This document shows positions 51,854 through 59,505 of a DNA stretch of 64,000 bases, piece after piece. Within the stretch, counting starts at the first letter, position 1, and each line of letters begins with the position of its first letter. This DNA is from a virus. Position numbers and translations under genes: made by a program. The stretch spans positions 31,002 through 95,001 of the IMG/VR virus record IMGVR_UViG_3300035698_017588. One strand, written 5' to 3'. The notes beneath the pieces are model-generated. The model had not been told where the DNA came from. It ran no database searches and saw nothing but the letters and a program-made list of their open reading frames with translations.

Positions 51854-52243
51854 CTAGAGACCAATCGCTTCATTGGGTGTCTTGAATCCGTCTTCAGCAT
51901 CATCCGGATCGACAGGTTGGATTTCTTGCATTATCTTGTCAGTGATTATATCCACACTCTGACAATGTGGACATCGATAAGCATCAGGTTCATATGCGGT
52001 TATATCAGATAAATCACCGCAGTTCACCCAATACACTTCTTCACAAGCTTTACATTTAATAGAAGAAAGTGCTTGGCTTGATTCATTTCGGAACACGACC
52101 GCATTGTACATCAATGATCTGGTCATTTCAGCATAATTCAGAATATAGTTGACAGCCTGCCGATCAGCGGGCATTAAGTAAACTTTCAGAAATTTAAGAA
52201 TCGCTATATTTTCATCAAGCAGGTTAACCACGATCAGCTCCAA
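51854..52243 (-). CDS. Zinc-ribbon hypothetical protein (129 aa)
   Basis: A C-terminal zinc ribbon (CKACEEVYWV...CPHC) follows a helical N-terminal half. Small ribbon proteins of this kind are frequent in large phages. It overlaps the glycosyltransferase gene by 20 bases. Family not recognised. Confidence 0.6.
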   Translation of the reverse strand: MELIVVNLLDENIAILKFLKVYLMPADRQAVNYILNYAEMTRSLMYNAVVFRNESSQALSSIKCKACEEVYWVNCGDLSDITAYEPDAYRCPHCQSVDIITDKIMQEIQPVDPDDAEDGFKTPNEAIGL

Positions 52244-52922
52244 TCTTGCGTAATTCGACTTTTTTCAATGGCATATTAGAATGTTCACAGTGGCGTCGTT
52301 CCAGTGAACATGGATTATTGAAGTAAAGAACAAGATCCTCTTTGACTTGCAAAAATTTCTCACCACCCCGACGCCATTTCTGCCACATCATTGCATCACT
52401 GATGATTTGAAAGTCTTCAAACATCCCATATTTATCATGCAACGTACGACGCCAAACAGGACAAGGACCCATGGTCCCACCAGGGAAAGGCTGACGTGAC
52501 AAACCACCCTTATATTGCCATGTCTCGTGGTCAAATTGGTTAGGAATACCAGATTGTAGAACGTAAGAATAAGCCGTGGCGTAAGACTTATTCAAACTGA
52601 GAACGTTCGTCATTTTCTTGATGTAATCAGGGTGCCACATGTCATCAACATTAGCATTGACAACATACTCAGTATTGCACTGACTGATTCCATTATTCCA
52701 GGTGGAATAAAGACCAACATGGTCTTCATACCGAATTTCAGACACGTTCTCATTCTCTTTCAGAAAATCAGCATAAATTTCAGCTTCATTTTCTAAATTC
52801 TGGCAATTCAATAAGACAACATCCATTTCGTCGAACGCAGATTGACGACGAAGATTCTCTATCTTCGCTTCCAGAAACTTGTCTGCTTTATAAAGCCCGA
52901 CCAATACCGTTATCTTTTTCAT
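52224..52922 (-). CDS. Family 2 glycosyltransferase
   Basis: 232 residues. KITVLVGLYKADKFLEAKIENLRRQ at the start, GLYSTWNNGISQCNTEYVVNANVDDMWHPDYI in the middle with the metal-binding VDD in place of DxD, and a C-terminal EDFQIISDAMMWQKW acid site define a GT2 domain. It probably transfers the deoxysugar made by the adjacent dTDP-sugar genes. First gene of the minus-strand sugar block. Confidence 0.85.
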   Translation of the reverse strand: MKKITVLVGLYKADKFLEAKIENLRRQSAFDEMDVVLLNCQNLENEAEIYADFLKENENVSEIRYEDHVGLYSTWNNGISQCNTEYVVNANVDDMWHPDYIKKMTNVLSLNKSYATAYSYVLQSGIPNQFDHETWQYKGGLSRQPFPGGTMGPCPVWRRTLHDKYGMFEDFQIISDAMMWQKWRRGGEKFLQVKEDLVLYFNNPCSLERRHCEHSNMPLKKVELRKIGADRG

Positions 52923-52974
52923 ACAATCACAAATCGTTTTTCTAGAGTGTTACATCAAACAGTATTCGCTGGAG

Positions 52975-53529
52975 ATGGTTATGAGGTCCAACATTCAACA
53001 TCGAAACAGTTTATCTACCGTGGATAGCGAGATTACGCCCCAAAAGCCTACTAGAACAAATGGAGTAGCAAAAAGGTATATAATACTAAAACGCGACAAA
53101 TTCCGTTGCCATTACTGTCAAGGCACACTAAACATGGACGGAATGACAATCGACCACAAAATCCCAAAAGCCTACAACGGCAGCAACGACAACAGCAATC
53201 TTGTAGCAAGCTGCATCGAATGCAACCAATTAAAAGGCACGATCCCCTACAATGTCTTCATGGAGGCCATGCTTGGTGGCTACATCGAAGAATTAATCGA
53301 AGATCACCGTGCTTTGTTATCAGCTTTCGATAGGGTCAAAAACCAAGGCACCGAATTAGCAAAGAAGATCGTAAATCATTCGGCCATTGTTCGATCAATC
53401 GGTCGACACCTCGAAAGAGGCGAAGTCAATCTGGATATTCTAGAAGACCTCGAACAGCATATCGAAATGCTTGGACGACTCAAGAACGATTACGAAGAAT
53501 ATGTCTGCCACCATGCCCCGGATTTTTAG
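52975..53529 (+). CDS. HNH endonuclease
   Basis: 184 residues. YIILKRDKFRCHYCQG, MTIDHKIPKAYNG, NLVASCIECNQLKGTIPY form a complete zinc-stabilised HNH domain (residues ~33-100), followed by a helical C terminus. Similar genes are either free-standing homing endonucleases or packaging-associated nucleases. Its lone plus orientation between minus-strand genes favours the homing type. Confidence 0.85.
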   Translation: MVMRSNIQHRNSLSTVDSEITPQKPTRTNGVAKRYIILKRDKFRCHYCQGTLNMDGMTIDHKIPKAYNGSNDNSNLVASCIECNQLKGTIPYNVFMEAMLGGYIEELIEDHRALLSAFDRVKNQGTELAKKIVNHSAIVRSIGRHLERGEVNLDILEDLEQHIEMLGRLKNDYEEYVCHHAPDF

Positions 53530-53720
53530 AGAGGAAAACCAATAGCAACGGTTTTCTCATTCGTCGACGCTAATACGCGATCAATGATCTTTCCCCTATT
53601 CTCTTTACACTCAGGACATATATCCACTGATGGTCTTGGGGCCACAGTAGACCAGTTGTCCCACAATTTTATGGTTTCTTCTACTTCTGTTTTACAGAAG
53701 TCGCATATCTCAGTAATCAT
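53526..53720 (-). CDS. Small zinc-binding protein (64 aa)
   Basis: ICDFCKTEVEE...ICPECKEN gives a CxxC...CxxC ribbon. It overlaps the HNH gene end by four bases and follows the DHH gene by one base. Family not recognised. Confidence 0.6.
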   Translation of the reverse strand: MITEICDFCKTEVEETIKLWDNWSTVAPRPSVDICPECKENRGKIIDRVLASTNEKTVAIGFPL

Positions 53721-53721
53721 A

Positions 53722-54666
53722 TCAATTTTTCTCGAAAATCCACGGAAAACCGTCTTCTATCCTTCCTTTGAATCCACAGGCGTTCTTGTGGCCACCGCCA
53801 CCCCAAGCAGAAGCAATAACGGAAGCGTCAAAGGAAGGCACAGAACGAACAGAAAACAACAACCCGCCATCTGGGAAAATGGAGTACATGATGGCGACTT
53901 CAACTCTTTCATTATCTGGCTTCTCTGTTTCTAATTCCAAGATCCTGTGTCCAGTCATGCTTATCAATTCACGGACTGAACAATTAACAACTTTGGCCCT
54001 CACCGTGTTACCACGTTCAGGACCAGTGTAAAGCTCTACTAAATTCGCATACTCAGCTAACTCATCGGCCATCCGATTTTGAGTTTCTAGAATCATCGAA
54101 CCTTTTTCACGTATCTGCCTGAATCCAGCGGCACCATTCAATTCTTCGGCAACAAAATCCCACACTGAAAATTCGAAAGCCAAAGTTTGGAGATAAGCAT
54201 TGACCTCATGTGAATACTCCACATTCCAATTCCACAGATCACGATCCTTCACGAAATCAATTATCGACGGCATCTCACCATCGAAGTAATGAGGATGTTG
54301 AGCCTGCATTTCCCTATACAAGAGGCTCGCACCACATTCATCCTCATCGAAGATTGCGAAGTCTAGATCTTTCAAGGCCGCAGCAGCAGTCTTATGGTGA
54401 TCAAGAACCAAAACACTCCGAGCGACCTTCTGAATATCGAGTAAATCGTCCTCAGAAAAAGAGAGATCGACTACCAAAATATTCTTGCCCGCGAATTTCT
54501 CAAGATCCTGTTCATTAATCTTGGTCGAGGGACCTAAAGCAATATACTCAATGTCTTGTAAACCATAGTCGCCGACCGTAGACCAGACAAGCCAAGCACA
54601 ACAAAAACCATCACCACAATTTCGGTGATAAATGCAAATGTCAGTCTGAGAAAAGTCAAAATTCAT
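53722..54666 (-). CDS. DHH/DHHA1 phosphoesterase (NrnA/oligoribonuclease-like)
   Basis: 314 residues. ICIYHRNCGDGFCCAW (metal Asp), NILVVDLSFSED, SVLVLDHHKTA (the DHH motif as DHH), FDEDECGASLL and the C-terminal DHHA1 motif WGGGGHKNACGF are all present. The family degrades short oligonucleotides or cyclic dinucleotides. It could clear defence signals such as cyclic oligonucleotides, but this is inference. Its start overlaps the upstream gene stop. Confidence 0.85.
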   Translation of the reverse strand: MNFDFSQTDICIYHRNCGDGFCCAWLVWSTVGDYGLQDIEYIALGPSTKINEQDLEKFAGKNILVVDLSFSEDDLLDIQKVARSVLVLDHHKTAAAALKDLDFAIFDEDECGASLLYREMQAQHPHYFDGEMPSIIDFVKDRDLWNWNVEYSHEVNAYLQTLAFEFSVWDFVAEELNGAAGFRQIREKGSMILETQNRMADELAEYANLVELYTGPERGNTVRAKVVNCSVRELISMTGHRILELETEKPDNERVEVAIMYSIFPDGGLLFSVRSVPSFDASVIASAWGGGGHKNACGFKGRIEDGFPWIFEKN

Positions 54667-54905
54667 GTAGTTCCCGAATCTTTCTTGGTTTTAAGTGCAC
54701 ACAACTCTTTTTGGCGATCCTGCTGAGCCTGACACCGGGCCTCTCTTTCTTTGGCGGAAAGAGCCCTAAGATCTTGCATAGTCTGCACGTATGTCGGCAT
54801 ATCCTGATTGTCAGGTGTCGCACCACTATGAATCAGTTTAGTGCAAGGAGGAGTGGGATGAAACCCCATCTCTCTCAATGAAATAGACTTCTTAGAATCC
54901 GTCAC
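54663..54905 (-). CDS. Hypothetical protein (80 aa)
   Basis: Soluble with a charged helical C-terminal half (LRALSAKEREARCQAQQDRQKELCALKTKKD). Overlaps both neighbours by a few bases as part of a minus-strand operon. Family not recognised. Confidence 0.5.
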   Translation of the reverse strand: MTDSKKSISLREMGFHPTPPCTKLIHSGATPDNQDMPTYVQTMQDLRALSAKEREARCQAQQDRQKELCALKTKKDSGTT

Positions 54906-55434
54906 GTTCAGGGCTCATTCTTTTTGGTTTGACACCAACTAATGCAATGACCCATTCTAGACCACGCCAGAAATTTAATACTTCAAGAATTGCATTAGTG
55001 GCATTAGTCAATGTGCAATAATATTTATTGTACGGAGGTATGTGGTGCATAGCATGTTGCTTCTTAGACTGAATCAACCCAGTATCCCATAAGAATTTGA
55101 TAACAGGATTTTTAGACTTACTATGATTCCAGGTGTGGACTTCATTTCCGAAGCTAGCAAGAACGGCAGTCAACACAATCGTCCAATGTAGCCAACCGAA
55201 CAACCAAAACAAAATGATCGCCCCAAGAGCTATCACAAAAGGCTGATAGTTACGGCTAATAAAGGTACTCATGTACCCTATCAAACCAGGATTACGATGA
55301 TGGTCGATATTAGGAACAACTACCGACTCACCTATCAAAGGCCACGTAGGAAGACCGTACGTATCTTCCAGCCAATGAAAAAGACCGGTTAAGAAATCAG
55401 CAATTAATATACACAGTGCGATTTTAAATAACAT
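54892..55434 (-). CDS. Kua/TMEM189-like lipid desaturase (plasmanylethanolamine desaturase family)
   Basis: 180 residues from the ATG at 55434 (GGGGGAA before it). Membrane segments alternate with conserved His motifs: FLTGLFHWLEDTYG, NIDHHRNP, FGNEVHTWNHSK and KQHAMHHIPPYNKYYC. This His pattern is that of the Kua/TMEM189/CarF family, which introduces the vinyl-ether bond of plasmalogens or desaturates related lipids. In a phage this would alter host membrane lipid. The desaturase reaction is inferred from the family. Confidence 0.8.
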   Translation of the reverse strand: MLFKIALCILIADFLTGLFHWLEDTYGLPTWPLIGESVVVPNIDHHRNPGLIGYMSTFISRNYQPFVIALGAIILFWLFGWLHWTIVLTAVLASFGNEVHTWNHSKSKNPVIKFLWDTGLIQSKKQHAMHHIPPYNKYYCTLTNATNAILEVLNFWRGLEWVIALVGVKPKRMSPERDGF

Positions 55435-55474
55435 CCTAAGTTCCCCCGAACGAAGCAACTTAGGTTTGAAGAGA

Positions 55475-55999
55475 TTACACTCGCATAGTGTTAAGAATAG
55501 TAATTGCAGAAGGGTCCCAAACTACCGCATACTGATCTCCACCCGTGTCAGAAGAATCGGGTAAAGCAAGAGACCATCTAAACAATTTCAGAACGTTCTT
55601 AGCCCAAACGTCCTCTTGATGGCGATAAAAATCGATCCAAACTTGTTGTATTAGATCATGTGGGCCTTCTGTAGAGTCGAGCGTCAAATCAAGGGCCTGA
55701 TTTAATGCTTCACGAGGATTCTCTCCCCAATTTTCTAAATGCGTGCGTGCTTGGGGAGCGGACTTCATCATCCTAGCCACACGAGAACGGAGCCTACTAG
55801 TATCCCCAACATTGGGACATACATTCGAGACATTAATATCACACTTTTGTAAGACACCCTCCGGCCCATCTGCGTAGCCTTTGGCCACTTTCTCATTATC
55901 CGTGAAATACCACCCCGGCCCATACTGATCATTACCCTGCCCAAGCGAGGAAAGGTCCCACGTCTTGCGGGGTCTGAGTGAACCGTGATAAAAAATCAT
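55475..55999 (-). CDS. ADP-ribosyltransferase-like protein
   Basis: 174 residues. MIFYHGSLRPR, GPGWYFTDNEKVAKGYADGP and a C-terminal QYAVVWDPSAITIL match phage-associated mono-ADP-ribosyltransferase folds (YHGT..., GxGxYFT..A..YA...). The third catalytic residue is not obvious by eye. T4-type phages use such enzymes to modify host RNA polymerase or translation proteins. The start overlaps the thioredoxin-like gene stop. Confidence 0.65.
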   Translation of the reverse strand: MIFYHGSLRPRKTWDLSSLGQGNDQYGPGWYFTDNEKVAKGYADGPEGVLQKCDINVSNVCPNVGDTSRLRSRVARMMKSAPQARTHLENWGENPREALNQALDLTLDSTEGPHDLIQQVWIDFYRHQEDVWAKNVLKLFRWSLALPDSSDTGGDQYAVVWDPSAITILNTMRV

Positions 56000-56427
56000 T
56001 TCTTAGATCTGATACTTTGGAGTACACGCTTGACAAATCCGAGATTGTGCCTCTCATAAAAATGAGTCTTTCTCAGATTTGGACCATTGCGATAGTAAAT
56101 TGCCGTGAAGGGTAATGACATTTTATTATCACCCAAGATTTTCACTGCGATCTCTCGATCATTGTCGTAATCCAGTATTGCCAAATGGTAGTCGGCTTTG
56201 TCTCGAATTACTTCGTTCGCTGCCGAAACTATCGCATCTGCTTTATACTGGAGACAGGGGGCACACCATGACGCACCGAGAACAACTACTAACGGTTTGC
56301 CGGTTCGTTTGTGTTCTTCGACAGCATTCTGATACTCAAAGCGAGCGTCTTTCAGAACATCTGTAGGACTTTGAGCTTGAGCCGTCGTAGCGACCATTAC
56401 CAAAATCAGGCAGATCAAGTAACGCAT
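55996..56427 (-). CDS. Secreted thioredoxin-fold protein
   Basis: 143 residues: signal peptide (MRYLICLILVMVATTAQAQ) and a thioredoxin domain with LVVVLGASWCAPCLQYKAD, the WCxxC redox site, followed by the beta-strand AILDYD and the cis-Pro strand LPFTAIYY. It probably reduces or oxidises disulfides outside the cytoplasm. Another protein with this fold lies at 57266. Confidence 0.85.
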   Translation of the reverse strand: MRYLICLILVMVATTAQAQSPTDVLKDARFEYQNAVEEHKRTGKPLVVVLGASWCAPCLQYKADAIVSAANEVIRDKADYHLAILDYDNDREIAVKILGDNKMSLPFTAIYYRNGPNLRKTHFYERHNLGFVKRVLQSIRSKK

Positions 56428-56484
56428 TGATTTTTATTCCTTTAAAGTGTGGGTACGAATCCATGTTGTCGATCAAGGTGTTAA

Positions 56485-56724
56485 TTAGTTTTGGTCTTCA
56501 TCCGCAAGATTACACAAGTGATGACCGAATGACTTAAAACGCTTATCATCCGTTTCGGTTTCCAACAACAATTGCCCAAGTGCTAATGCAAAATCAAAAT
56601 CGAGTTTACACTGAATCATTGAACTTACTTCGAAGTGCTTAACACGATCCTTTTTGGGCTTGCAACGCTTTTTGGGAGCATCAGAAGGATACGAATCAGG
56701 CGTATGGGGATATTCGTCAGACAT
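56485..56724 (-). CDS. Hypothetical protein (79 aa)
   Basis: The basic, Pro-rich N terminus (PSDAPKKRCKPKKDRVK) is followed by a helical segment (LDFDFALALGQLLLETE). Family not recognised. Confidence 0.5.
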   Translation of the reverse strand: MSDEYPHTPDSYPSDAPKKRCKPKKDRVKHFEVSSMIQCKLDFDFALALGQLLLETETDDKRFKSFGHHLCNLADEDQN

Positions 56725-56804
56725 TAAAAAATCTCTAGAAGATTAGCGACAAAGAAATATTCATCGATTAAGGATTAAATTCCGAAATCTAATTTTTGTG
56801 GCAG

Positions 56805-57173
56805 CTACCTATCTTGGGCATCAGCCATATCAGCAAAAGAATCATAGATCGGGGCGTCCATGTCCAATTTCCGGCGATCATAAAGACCAATCCGTTCACA
56901 GATCCGCATCATTTGGGAAGGACGTTCTTCTTTCTCCATAAGAATCAAAGCACCAGCACAATGCTTAGCCTTCTTCTCGACTTCATCAGGCAATAGATCG
57001 CCTTCCTCATGCCCAGCTTTTTCGAGCGTGTTATAATCAAGCGTTTTGTGATACGGGAAAGACCCTCTCTCTAAAGAGTCTTCGAGATCCTGGACACGAT
57101 CATAAGTTAGGTACGCTTTGATATCGCACCGGAAGGGGCAATCTGAACACGGTTCATATTTATCATAATCCAT
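56805..57173 (-). CDS. DUF6283-like Cys-motif protein (122 aa)
   Basis: The start MDYDKYEPCSDCPFRCDIKAYLTYDRVQDLED has the CxxCPFRxD motif found in a small phage/bacterial family, followed later by HCAGALILMEK...RICERIG. The cysteines probably bind a metal or iron-sulphur cluster. The ATG at 57173 is preferred over a TTG four codons earlier. Confidence 0.65.
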   Translation of the reverse strand: MDYDKYEPCSDCPFRCDIKAYLTYDRVQDLEDSLERGSFPYHKTLDYNTLEKAGHEEGDLLPDEVEKKAKHCAGALILMEKEERPSQMMRICERIGLYDRRKLDMDAPIYDSFADMADAQDR

Positions 57174-57265
57174 TAAATCATCCAATCAATCTTACGGCAT
57201 TGAGCAATCTGTTTGAATGTACCGACCCCGAACAAAATCGACGAAAGATCGATCCTGACGTCCAA

Positions 57266-58069
57266 TCAAGCATTGTCCTTACGCTTGACGACCCAATCCT
57301 TAACTAATTGGAACAGTTCTTGAGCACCGACAGAATTAGTATAAATCCTATTTTGCCAACGTTTGTCCTTATGCCACCAGACTACCACCTGCAGATCTCT
57401 CCGTTTTTTGCATATACCGTCATAACTGCGGTCCGATCCATCAATCACAGCAAAATGGAAATACTTATACGCCCCAAGACTATTAAGTGTATCCATAAAA
57501 CCATTGACTAATTCAACGTGTTCATCTGAATTTAAAGCGAACACGATTAAAGGACGTTTAGAAATGATCGATTTTTCATAAGCTTTCTCATATGAAAGAA
57601 GCTTTAATTTCGTTTTTTCTTCAACTTCCGGCGTGCTTGGGGGCTCGATCTCGGTGGGGATTTTTGGTTTGAAATTTTCGATGAGCCTCTTTTTAGAACC
57701 AAGAGGCTCAGGATAAGGAAACCCATCGATACCAAAATCGGCCCCACCTGATGGTAAAAGAAGAACCGTACTACCGTCCTCCTTATCAAATCGAAAGTAT
57801 TCCGGATTAGAGCCCGGAACCTCCTTCCCAGTCAGACTGAAATTGATCGTCTTGGGGGTTTCTACGGATTTCTCAGTGTTTGAAATCATATCGAGAGTGG
57901 GCAACGGCACCTCTGGTTTAACCACCACGGGCTCCGGCTTAACGGGCTCCGGCTTAACTGTCTCAGCTTTTGATTTAACAGCTTTAGGTTTACCCAGCAA
58001 AGTAAATTCCTGACCAAATGCCGGAATAGAAAACAACATCAAAACTGCCACAAAACACGAACGTGTCAT
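57266..58069 (-). CDS. Secreted protein with Pro/Glu/Lys repeats and thioredoxin-like C terminus
   Basis: 267 residues from the ATG at 58069, preceded by GGAGGGTG. Signal peptide MTRSCFVAVLMLFSIPAFGQ. A low-complexity Lys-Pro-Glu-Pro segment follows (KPEPVKPEPVVVKPEV). The last ~110 residues (SYEKAYEKSIISKRPLIVFALNSDEHVE...) have a thioredoxin-like pattern in which the redox cysteines are absent. It may be an envelope-associated partner of the redox protein at 55996. Confidence 0.65.
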   Translation of the reverse strand: MTRSCFVAVLMLFSIPAFGQEFTLLGKPKAVKSKAETVKPEPVKPEPVVVKPEVPLPTLDMISNTEKSVETPKTINFSLTGKEVPGSNPEYFRFDKEDGSTVLLLPSGGADFGIDGFPYPEPLGSKKRLIENFKPKIPTEIEPPSTPEVEEKTKLKLLSYEKAYEKSIISKRPLIVFALNSDEHVELVNGFMDTLNSLGAYKYFHFAVIDGSDRSYDGICKKRRDLQVVVWWHKDKRWQNRIYTNSVGAQELFQLVKDWVVKRKDNA

Positions 58070-58089
58070 CTCACCCTCCAATGTGCACA

Positions 58090-58305
58090 TTAACGTGCGA
58101 ATATAGGCTTCGCACAAATCGGACAATCGACATGAAGAGTAACGCCACCGCCCTTACTTTCAGTCGACCTTACCTCATCCTGCCTCATTTTCAACACACT
58201 CTTACAGTATGAACAGGTAACCGTGAAGACCTTATCCTCAGGAACCTCACCACGCTCAAGAATATCCACAACTATCTCCCATATTTCCGAACTTCCTCGG
58301 TCCAA
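58090..58305 (-). CDS. Small zinc-ribbon protein (71 aa)
   Basis: VTCSYCKSVLKM...VDCPICAKPIF forms a CxxC...CxxC ribbon. The start region overlaps the upstream gene; an in-frame GTG 11-12 codons in (VDILERGEVPEDK) would avoid most of the overlap. Family not recognised. Confidence 0.6.
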   Translation of the reverse strand: MDRGSSEIWEIVVDILERGEVPEDKVFTVTCSYCKSVLKMRQDEVRSTESKGGGVTLHVDCPICAKPIFAR

Positions 58306-58559
58306 GATGCAGCAATCTCAGACACTTCCTTCTTATATTCCTCAGGCGACGGAGGAACCAACAACTTCGACCAATGCGTGTAATAGTTCTCAATGAAATC
58401 GTCATCAAGGGGAGTTCCAACCCATGGAGCCTCTTCGATGGGGCATCGCCACCAAACCACCGGCCCGAAATCCTCATGCCAATCATCAATATCATACAAC
58501 ACCTGATAATCACGCAAACAATCAGGGTCCGAACCAGGAGAAGGATAATAAAGACTCAT
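58272..58559 (-). CDS. Hypothetical protein (95 aa), last phage-side gene before the cassette array
   Basis: From MSLYYPSPG the protein reads VVWWRCPIEEAPWVGTPLDDDFIENYYTHW, a motif combination I have seen in short uncharacterised proteins of phages and environmental bacteria. No function can be given. Base composition is like the phage part. About 60 bases beyond its start an attC-like inverted repeat begins. Confidence 0.6.
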   Translation of the reverse strand: MSLYYPSPGSDPDCLRDYQVLYDIDDWHEDFGPVVWWRCPIEEAPWVGTPLDDDFIENYYTHWSKLLVPPSPEEYKKEVSEIAASWTEEVRKYGR

Positions 58560-58621
58560 CGACCCGACTCCACTTGGGACAACCCAACAACTTGACCAAT
58601 CCAATTGTGCTTAAAATCATT

Positions 58622-58666
58622 AACATTGATCTTCTTACCCAATGCCATTGGATCAGTCTCAATGTT
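58622..58666 (+). repeat. Short attC-like inverted repeat at the phage/cassette junction
   Basis: Outer arms AACATTGA / TCAATGTT (8 bases, perfect) enclose an inner palindrome CCAATG-C-CATTGG at 58639-58651. It ends in GTTCGAG. The stop codon of the next minus-strand gene (TGA, 58659) lies inside the right arm, as at the other attC sites. It is shorter (45 bases) than the other sites (about 90). Confidence 0.55.
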
Positions 58667-58784
58667 CGAGGTCATCATCGTCGCCGACTTTTATTAGTGC
58701 GACCGCCAGTGCGTCGATGATTCGTCGATCGCGATCTGTCCGCAGCGGCGGTGCCTGCTTCGCCCTTTCGTGTGGCATCATCAT
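58659..58784 (-). CDS. Cassette gene: small acidic protein (41 aa)
   Basis: MMMPHERAKQAPPLRT then RDRRIIDALAVALIKVGDDDDLEH, preceded by GGGAA. Flanked by attC-like repeats on both sides, so it is one integron cassette. The short, single-gene layout with the stop codon in the repeat is like the other cassettes. Function unknown. Confidence 0.5.
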   Translation of the reverse strand: MMMPHERAKQAPPLRTDRDRRIIDALAVALIKVGDDDDLEH

Positions 58785-58803
58785 GTTTTGATTCCCGGTA
58801 GCC

Positions 58804-58893
58804 GCACAACAACGATGATGCAAACGACGGGCGGCATACGTCGAATACAATGGTTAATCTTCTATCGCCCGCGTTTGATCACGAGCGTTCTCT
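58804..58893 (+). repeat. attC site
   Basis: Cores GCACAAC (left) and GTTCTCT (right). Arms TGATGCAAACGACGGGCG and CGCCCGCGTTTGATCA pair with two unpaired bases on one side, the classic attC feature of extrahelical bases. Confidence 0.8.
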
Positions 58894-58897
58894 CTCT

Positions 58898-59005
58898 CTA
58901 CTTGCGGCTTTTCGCAAGCCAGCGGAGCCACGCTAAGTGCCACCGCAATTCACGTTCTTCCACCCGCGTGACCGCATTGTCTTCGCAAAATTCTCTGATC
59001 GTCAT
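58898..59005 (-). CDS. Cassette gene: very short protein (35 aa)
   Basis: MTIREFCEDNAVTRVEERELRW..., starting on the last bases of the upstream stop (TAATG). Third gene of a coupled trio. Charged and helical. Function unknown; the coupling and tidy end near the attC are the only support. Confidence 0.4.
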   Translation of the reverse strand: MTIREFCEDNAVTRVEERELRWHLAWLRWLAKSRK

Positions 59006-59208
59006 TACGGCCTCAACGGTGTCCACCACCCCTGCGAATCTCCGTATTGTGCCATCCACGCTGTCACGTTGACCAACACGACCCCAAATAGCCACGCACT
59101 ACCGCCGACGCAAAACACATTCCATCCAATGAGTACGCCCGTTTTTGCGATGGTTCTCCACGGCCAATCTTCGATCGGTGTCCCCCTTGGCGGATCGTAC
59201 GGATTCAT
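59005..59208 (-). CDS. Cassette gene: small membrane protein (67 aa)
   Basis: MNPYDPPRGTPIEDWPWR precedes one or two membrane segments (VLIGWNVFCVGGSAWLFGVVLVNVTAW). Its ATG overlaps the previous stop (ATGA). Short proteins starting MNPYDPP followed by membrane spans are frequent in planctomycete genomes. Confidence 0.6.
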   Translation of the reverse strand: MNPYDPPRGTPIEDWPWRTIAKTGVLIGWNVFCVGGSAWLFGVVLVNVTAWMAQYGDSQGWWTPLRP

Positions 59209-59429
59209 TGCTCGTCTTCCCTTGCTGCTCGCTTGTATTCTGCGTTGCATGGCTGGCAATACTCGGCGTCTTCGATTCCGTGTTCGCACACTTCCTCTGG
59301 ATTGTCCTGCATCCACAATTCAAGCTCAACAATTGAATCGCTGATTGATTCGGCCTTGTGCGTGTGTGGTCGCCATTCTTGTCGACTGTTGGCTTCGTCG
59401 TCAAATACTACTAAAACTGGCTTGCTCAT
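59205..59429 (-). CDS. Cassette gene: small acidic Cys-motif protein (74 aa)
   Basis: MSKPVLVVFDDEANSRQEWRP... ends with CEHGIEDAEYCQPC, a C-x-H...C-x-x-C metal-binding motif. It is first of a coupled trio. The upstream region contains an attC-like left core (GAACAAAAAATTG) joined to the right end of the TnpB element. Confidence 0.6.
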   Translation of the reverse strand: MSKPVLVVFDDEANSRQEWRPHTHKAESISDSIVELELWMQDNPEEVCEHGIEDAEYCQPCNAEYKRAAREDEQ

Positions 59430-59469
59430 TGGTTTCTCGCGGCTGAACAAAAAATTGGTGAGTAAACAT

Positions 59470-59490
59470 CCCCACGGATAAATCCGGGGG
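59470..59490 (-). repeat. Right-end hairpin of an IS200/IS605-type (TnpB) element
   Basis: CCCC-A-CGGAT-AA-ATCCG-GGGG forms an imperfect hairpin. On the minus strand it reads GCCCCCGGATTTATCCGTGGGG followed by ATGTTTAC, the usual look of the right end of TnpB-bearing elements, where the guide-RNA scaffold (omega RNA) ends. Confidence 0.75.
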
Positions 59491-59505
59491 CTTTTGTGAA
59501 TAACC

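Noticed and set aside
1-58604. Full reassignment of UGA to an amino acid (code 4)
   Set aside because: Many supported genes end in TGA with no homology beyond (for example at 13180, 19030, 19880, 28693, 40768, 46514). Only conditional readthrough remains plausible.
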